The notes under the pieces are model-generated. The model saw only the letters and a list, made by a program, of their open reading frames with translations, did no database searches and had not been told where the DNA came from. Shown in pieces: positions 57,799 through 64,000 of a stretch of 64,000 nt of DNA. The translations under genes and the position numbers were made by a program. Within the stretch, counting starts at the first letter, position 1. Every line of letters begins with the position of its first letter. The DNA is from Lasiodiplodia sp. COLG20 (taxonomy: Eukaryota; Ascomycota; Dothideomycetes; Botryosphaeriales; Botryosphaeriaceae): contig VNWV01000003.1 of assembly GCA_009801085.1 (NCBI GenBank), positions 1,426,001 through 1,490,000 on the forward strand, in the 5' to 3' direction.

Positions 57799-58989
57799 AT
57801 TGCATCACGACGTTGACGACAAACGACCGGAGTATGGTGACCCCAAACGCGTCTAGGCAGTTGGAGCACCGGCACGGATGTAAATGCATAAATCGAGCAT
57901 GCAGAGTCATGATCGGGCACACGCCCCAACCTCCCCTGTTGCTCAGCATGTGCGTACCGTCGCGCTATAAAACACTTTCAAGCGAATAGACAAGCCATTA
58001 TAGAGCCTCGCGAAAGCATCGGGACGAGGAGCTGAAAGCGACGGCACCTTGGCCTGCATTGTGCTCGGGGTGCTTGTCCTCCCTGCCGAGCCAAACTATT
58101 GTTTCCAAGCATCTTGTGGCGCGTCGGCAGCATGCTTTGCATTTATTGTTCAACGGATTGTGATGCCGAGATCGTAACGGTTGCTCGGTCGATGGGCGTT
58201 GGCCTGGCGTCAGCGGTGCTGCTCGCTCTCCGCGGGAGGCTTGTGCCTAGGGTATCGGCCGGCTGAGGGACGGCTCACGTGAGCAGCGGCGACGCCAAAG
58301 ACGCGTTTTCTGCTTTCAGATGTCCTCAGTCGGCTCGGAGCACCCGGCTGAGCAGCACGGCGCGAGCTGGCTTCGCGACACGCGCGTTGTGTGGAGTTAT
58401 GCGGTGGTGGCAGGGGCGCGGGCAAAAAGCGCTGGCAGCGGCGCTATGATGCCATAAAGCGAAAGCGGGCAGCAGGGGTGCGCGAGGACGCCGCGGGAGA
58501 AGGGAAAAGCTTGCGGCGAGGAGGCCAGCGTGAGCGCCGCGGGCCCGCAGGAATCCGCAGGCGTTTCCGGAGCAGGGCGAGGCGTGGTCGAGGCGAGGTG
58601 CTTGTGGCTCTCAGAGCGATCGGTAGATGTGAGCGGTGGTTCTGGTTTTAGCGGCCTGGGGCAGAACCTCATCACCCTTGGAATGCCAACACCCTGCCAC
58701 CTCGACCTCTCTTCTCCACTGCCACCCTGCCCGCCGCTGCATTCGCCCGAAGCCTGGCGACGCGCGACCCTCCTCCTTCACTTCCCGTCCCCTCGTTTGA
58801 GCCCGCTGCGCCTGCAGGTCTCGGTCGGCCGCTCGTGTACATTTCGCGCCCACCTGCCGCGTCTCAAAGACTTCGCGCCCGGCCCGTACCAAGCTGCACG
58901 AGGGCCGCCGTCTCCTTCCACCCGCGCACGCACTAACTCCCGCCTGACAAGCTCCGCGATGATCGCACAGCGGGCGGGTCAGAGATAGA
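57799..58989. other. 1.2-kb promoter region of SET1
   Basis: A perfect 12-bp palindrome, GCTCACGTGAGC (58273-58284), contains a CACGTG E-box, a candidate bHLH site. Otherwise the region is GC-rich without a recognised gene. Confidence 0.5.
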
Positions 58990-61900
58990 ATGTCGCGCGC
59001 GTCAGCGGGCTTTGCCGACTTCTTCCCCAATGCGCCTTCAGTGCTGAAGACTAAACGCAAGGATCCCTCCTCCGACCACCAGCCCACGCGTGCGCCGTCG
59101 CGCACAGAGTCGCCGTTGCGCTCGGACAAAGGCGTTGAAAACGCCGCAACTGCCGGCCCGCGTAGAAATAACGACACGAGTGCCGAAGCGCTCGAGCAAC
59201 AACACCAGCCAGAAGAGGATGACGGTGCGCACCGAGCTGACTCTGGCGACCTTTTGATTGGCGTCGGCTCGGCAAGTTCACTTTCCAGCACAGCTTCCTC
59301 AGTCTTCAGCAGCTCCAGCAGCAGCCGCCAAACCATGTCCTATCCTGGATCAAACACCTCCATCCACGCCCTTACCCCTCTCACAAACACCGAATCGTCG
59401 CCACCAGACAAGGCGACCAGCCCCAGACCGTCGAAGACCTCGAATGACCACATGTCTTTGACAAACACCGACACTTACAGCGCGCCGCCGCCTGGTGCCT
59501 CGCAAAATGTTGCGCCCGCCGAAGCGATCACACCCGCAACGACGCCGCCCCAGACTCGCAGACAAGCCCGTCCAGGCCCCGGCGAAGAAAAAGGCTTCAC
59601 CGTTGTCTACGACCCCGCGCTAGATCCCAAGATCCCGTCCAACGAGAGACACAAGCGCAAGGCGACATACAGAAACATACCCCGTGATGTACGTTTGGTG
59701 TCTCTTTCCCGCATACTATCATACCATAATGTTGGAGTTTTCTCTGGTCGTGTACCTGGCTAATGCAGACTGAGTAGGATATCGCGGCGCCACCAGATCC
59801 TCGTCTGGCAATAGCCGGGTACACGACCGGAGCCCACAATGCGGCAAGAGGGGTAAACAAAGCCAGGCTACGGCTTGCGCCCTACACCGTCAAGCCGTAT
59901 GCCCCCGACAAAAACACCATTGGCCCGCAACCCGCGACGAGAATCCTCGTGACCGGATTGGATCCCTTTACTCCGGAGATGCAGATCAAGACTTTTTTCT
60001 CCAGCTTTGGCAACATTGCCGAGTTTGACAACAAGATTGATCCGGCGACAGGAAGTTTTCTTGGGATTTGCTCCATTCGGTACAGCGATAGCAAGCCTGC
60101 GCGACAGGGAAAGTATCCAGTGACGGCCGCGGCATCTGCCAAATTGGCAGAGAAAGAGGGCAATGGAAGTCGCATTCAACTTCGCCAAATTAAAGTGGAG
60201 CTCGATCGGGAAGGTCGCAGAGCGGCGCGCTGCGTCGACGAGGCCGTGAAGAGGAATAGGATGCGACAGCAAAAAGAGGAAGCTGCGTCTATCAGGAAGA
60301 CTGCGGATACAACGCCAGTAGTCATACCTCTCTCCGAACCGCCACCCGACGCGCCAAAGGGACCTTCAGGCAAAGGTGGACAGGGCCCCAGACCGCACGT
60401 CGCGCCTCGACCGATTCGTCCTGAGCACGCCCTCGTCGAAAACGAACCCATCATCGATAAGATCAAGCGCAAGCCGTACATTTTCATCGCACATTGCTAC
60501 GTTCCCGTCCTCGGCACAACGATCCCGCATTTGAAGAAGCGCCTGAAACTATACCAATGGCAAGAAGTGCGGTTGGACCGAACGGGCTATTACATCATAT
60601 TCGAGGACTCAAAGCGTGGCGAAGATGAATGTGAGCGTTGTTACCAGGAGTGCAACATGCAGGCGCTTTTTACCTATGTCATGAACATGGAGTGCGAAAA
60701 ATACGGAAACCCTAATTATGTTAGGAGCCCGAGTCCGGAGCGGGTGCTTGCAGAAAAAAAGAAAAAGGAAGTCGAAGAAGAAATTCGGAGGGAAGAGGAA
60801 GAGGATCTCGAGGAGGAGAAGAAGGAACGGGCAGAGAACCTGGATCCGGTCACGGCTGCTAAGGAAAGATTACACACGGAGCTGCTGGAGCAGATCATGA
60901 GCGACATCAAAACGCGAATTGCGGCTCCGGCAATCTACGATTATCTCGACCCCGCCAGGCACGTTGCTAGGAGGAAGGAGTTGGGCGTGCGGGATCCCAC
61001 GCTCGCTGAAGCCAAGACTCCTACTGTCCTCTTCAGCGCAGCGGAAAATGTGCTTCCTCACAAGTCAAAATTCGGGAAGGGCAACAAGAATCTACGGAAG
61101 TCTCTGGCTGCGAACCTCTCTCAGAATCAGAGGAGAGGCAAGGGTGGTCACCACCACGAAGTCAATGCATTCGCAGACGAGAGACGTAGGAAGCCACCGC
61201 CGAAGAAGCATAATGCATTTAGGAATCTTCACCGGCAGATGCAGAGCTTTGAGGATGAGGATTCGGATGATGAGCAGAGTACTCTGACAAGGGATACTGA
61301 AGAGCAGGAGAGCAGGTCCATCAGTCGTATGTCTTCAGCGGCTCCTGAGGAGGAGGACGAGATCATACAGATCAGGCCTTCTAAACGCAGGAAACTGGAA
61401 CCGTTATGGGGTGATGCCGATACCCAGGATGCCCAGGCCCGCCGTCTATTCCCTCATCTCATCAACAAGGACCCGACGGATATGGCAGACGGAGAGCTCG
61501 ATCAAGTGGTTCACGCCTTCCCGCATACTTCGGATCTCTACAAGAGAGCTAAGAGTGAATTGAAGTTCCGCAAGATCCAGCGAGATGCAGCTCTCGTGTT
61601 TGGTGGGGAAGACGAAGAAGAAGATTCTCGTGCTGGCAGCGTTCAACCACCGACGGAAGCGGCCACGCCAGTCGATACCGTCGAGGAGATACAGATCGAG
61701 ACACCGGAACCAGAGGTCCCCATCAAGACAGAGAAGAAGAAGCCATCTAAGCCCAAGAAGAAGACCAAGAAGCAGGCTCTCCTGGACGAAAAGCCGGAAC
61801 CCTCGCCTCTCAAGTCCGAGGTTGAAGAGACACCGCCTATCGAACCTGTGCCCCTGGAGGAAGCCCCGAAGGTGGCGGAAATAGTCACAGAAAACCTCAT

Positions 61901-62972
61901 GTCTGAAGATCCAATCTGGGGATTCTCCATCGATGAACCTCGTTCGACGATAGAGGAGAAGCTGGATTATGTCATGGACATTGATGGCTGGCAATTCACC
62001 GTCAAAGACGCCGAAGATCTTCGTTACCTCAGTGCAGCGCTTGAAAATGTGCGGCCGGCGAACCTGGGTGATCCCAATCTCTTCGCATACAAGGAGAAAC
62101 ACGTCAAGAAACTCAACACCGGTCTCGATGGCGTTGCGTACAAAGAAGTCAAGATCGAGGACTACTACAAACCGAACCCAACAGGCTGTGCCAGGACGGA
62201 AGGCGTCAAGAAGATCCTGGAAGCGGAGAAGTCCAAGTACCTGCCACACCGAATCAGAGTCCAGAAGGCTCGTGAGGAGCGTGAAGCTTTGGCAAAGATC
62301 AATCCGAACGCCTTGGCGCAGCTGGCCAAGCCTGCTGTTGCGCCGAAGACGTCGACGACGACCTCTCGCTCGAACCGTGCGAACAACCGCCGTCTCGTCA
62401 ACGAGATTAGTACCCAGAAGCAGGCTCTTGCTGCAGATGGTGGCGACAACATCGCAATCCGCTTCAACCAGCTGAAGAAGCGGAAGAAGCTCGTCAAATT
62501 CGACCGATCAGCCATCCACAACTGGGGTCTCTATGCTCAGGAGGATATTTCTGCCAATGACATGATCATCGAATACGTCGGCGAGAAGGTGCGCCAGAAG
62601 GTGGCTGATATCCGTGAAATAAAGTACGACAAACAGGGCGTGGGCAGCAGTTACCTTTTCCGTATCGACGAAGACAGCGTTGTAGATGCCACCAAGAAGG
62701 GTGGCATTGCACGTTTCATCAACCACAGCTGCACACCAAACTGCACAGCGAAGATTATCAGGGTGGACGGCACGAAGCGCATTGTCATCTACGCGCTTAG
62801 GGACATCAAGACGAGTAAGTACCGCCTCTCCTGTTGTGCGAAATGGGGTTTACTGACCAAAATGACAGACGAGGAGCTTACGTACGACTACAAGTTTGAG
62901 CGCGAGATCGGTAGTGATGACCGTATCCCGTGTCTTTGCGGTTCTGTCAACTGCAAGGGTTTCCTCAACTAG
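58990..62972 (+). CDS. SET1: Histone H3 Lys4 methyltransferase Set1 (COMPASS)
   Basis: Three exons (58990-59688, 59778-62814, 62869-62972) encode 1,279 aa. The first 230 residues are Ser/Thr/Pro-rich. An RRM-like domain begins at ILVTGLDPFTPEMQIKTFF (about 287), followed by the Set1-type second RNA-binding region (YIFIAHCYVPVLGTT, about 465). A long charged Glu/Lys region precedes the nSET block (about 943-1090, including KILEAEKSKYLPHR). The catalytic SET domain runs from about 1139 with FINHSCTPNC and NEELTYDYKFE, which is split by the last intron, and the Cys-rich post-SET ends CLCGSVNCKGFLN. It mono-, di- and trimethylates H3K4 at active promoters. Confidence 0.96.
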
Positions 62973-63822
62973 TTGTGCATAAGATTGATGTTCCTGGCTC
63001 AATACCCACTGCGTAGTATCGTCACTCATGGCTTCAGCGTGACTCGATTGGCAATCTTGGCCGGCTCAGGGACACCTCAACAAGCCCTGAGCTCAACGGC
63101 GTGGTAAACCTGGACAATGGGCGTTTGGGCCTGCTCAACCGGCTTGCACTTGCTTTCTTTCTAGTCGCATTCTGGCGTAAATTCGAGTCTTTTTGTGTTC
63201 GTCAAAATTCCGAAAATTGGGTGGACATTGCATTGGGTGGGCGCATAATTGGACCGAAGGAAGATCTGGTCACGGACAATGCGGGAGACTTGGCTTGTAG
63301 CGACTATTCACGTCGAAGAGAACCCTTTATTCTGTTTTCTTCGATCTTATTTTCTTTTCTTCTTTCTTCAGCATGACAAACTTGTGGAGGAGAGGACACG
63401 AGGCAAGGTGCGCCGGCAGGAACGCGTGGGATTAAGTCTTCCTCTTGTCGTGCGTTTGGAAAGGTGCACGTCGCGGCAGCAGCAGTTGCGTGCACGTGTT
63501 TTGATTCAGAAGTTGTCGATCTGTACAAAAAGAAGGCACTTTAGCAAAAGGCGAGGCAATACGACTTGATAGTAGCCAGATGAGCTGGCTGAAGACTCCT
63601 TGAGGGTTCGTTTCTTTGTGCTCGACTGAAATGCCGAAGCAGTGCAGGGCTGGTTTTGGTGCCTCAGGCCAAAGCGCTATCGATAAGCGATTTTCCGAAA
63701 AGCCCACCGTGCCTAACGACACTCGACGCGCCGCCCACTGCCCCATCGCACACCACCCACCCGCGCCCCGACACGACCCGACTCCCTCGACGCCGGACAC
63801 CGTCGCCCTCACTACCCTCAAC
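62973..63822. other. Intergenic between SET1 and eIF3m
   Basis: Terminator of SET1 and promoter/leader of the next gene; the last 80 bases are C-rich and typical of a leader. No additional gene is recognised. Confidence 0.5.
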
Positions 63823-64000
63823 ATGCCGGCGCCGACCAACACTCTGCTCATCGAGGGCTCCTTCGAGGAGCTCGTCGACGAGCTCGCACAGTACCTTGTA
63901 AGCCTTCGAAATCGAGTCACGGGTCTCCGCCGTGTGGATGGCCGTTCCTGACACTGGATTTGCGTTTTTGTAGGATGCCCTGAAGAAGGCCCAAGGCGAA
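63823..64000 (+). CDS. Translation initiation factor eIF3 subunit m (5' end only)
   Basis: Exon 1 (63823-63897) reads MPAPTNTLLIEGSFEELVDE and then LAQYL. After a 76-nt GTAAGC..TTGTAG intron, exon 2 starts at 63974 with DALKKAQGE and runs off the window. This N-terminus matches the eIF3m (PCI-domain) subunit of filamentous fungi, a non-catalytic subunit of the eIF3 complex on the 40S ribosome. The PCI domain lies outside the window, so the call rests on 34 residues. Confidence 0.8.

Overview
This window comes from a filamentous ascomycete (Pezizomycotina). The genes carry many short GT-AG introns of about 50-105 nt with CTRAC-like branch sequences, upstream leaders are CT-rich, and the gene set is fungal: Set1, Gfa1, a SERCA-type Ca2+ pump, a hybrid histidine kinase and a YAT-type permease. 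A Dothideomycete is my best guess, but that rests on general impression. I found no CRISPR, prophage, rRNA, convincing tRNA or intact transposon.

Layout. 1-6.3 kb is gene-poor: a possible relic of a fungal transcription-factor domain (minus) and a SAM-dependent methyltransferase (minus) whose 5' end is in conflict. At 6.4-8.1 kb lies a SAM-domain/HMG-box regulator (plus). 8.1-14 kb has no conventional gene but may hold a 21-residue peptide gene in three tiny exons. 14-20 kb holds a DUF3074-type protein and a 1,415-aa P/Q-rich protein. At 20.8-26.6 kb, LSM5 (minus, five exons) is divergent from a ~1,685-aa protein with a mitochondrial presequence, a 3'-5' exonuclease-like fold lacking its acidic residues, and four copies of a new-looking repeat. 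Next come an amino-acid permease (27-29 kb), the SERCA Ca2+-ATPase (31.5-34.7 kb, minus) and a hybrid histidine kinase (35.5-38.2 kb, minus), then about 3.4 kb without a gene and an F-box-like protein (minus).

From 43.3 to 46.9 kb there are four tandem minus-strand paralogs of a small Myb/SANT-like basic protein with identical intron positions. Each has a psi-K-x-E/D (SUMO-consensus-like) motif before an acidic tail. From 47.9 kb onward the window is dense with housekeeping genes on the plus strand: a small membrane protein only 13 bp ahead of UMP kinase, proteasome alpha7, a phosphoglycerate-mutase-like protein, GFA1, lumazine synthase, SET1 and the 5' end of eIF3m, which runs off the window.

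There is no single pathway cluster. Themes are chromatin and nucleus (Set1, HMG-box, Myb-like array), RNA/protein turnover (Lsm5, alpha7, eIF3m), signalling/Ca2+, and metabolism (UMP, hexosamine and riboflavin synthesis). The most novel-looking items are the mitochondrial pseudo-exonuclease repeat protein, the Myb-like tandem array with its SUMO-like tails, and the putative micropeptide gene. All gene models were spliced by eye from the sequence; coding lengths were checked to be multiples of three.
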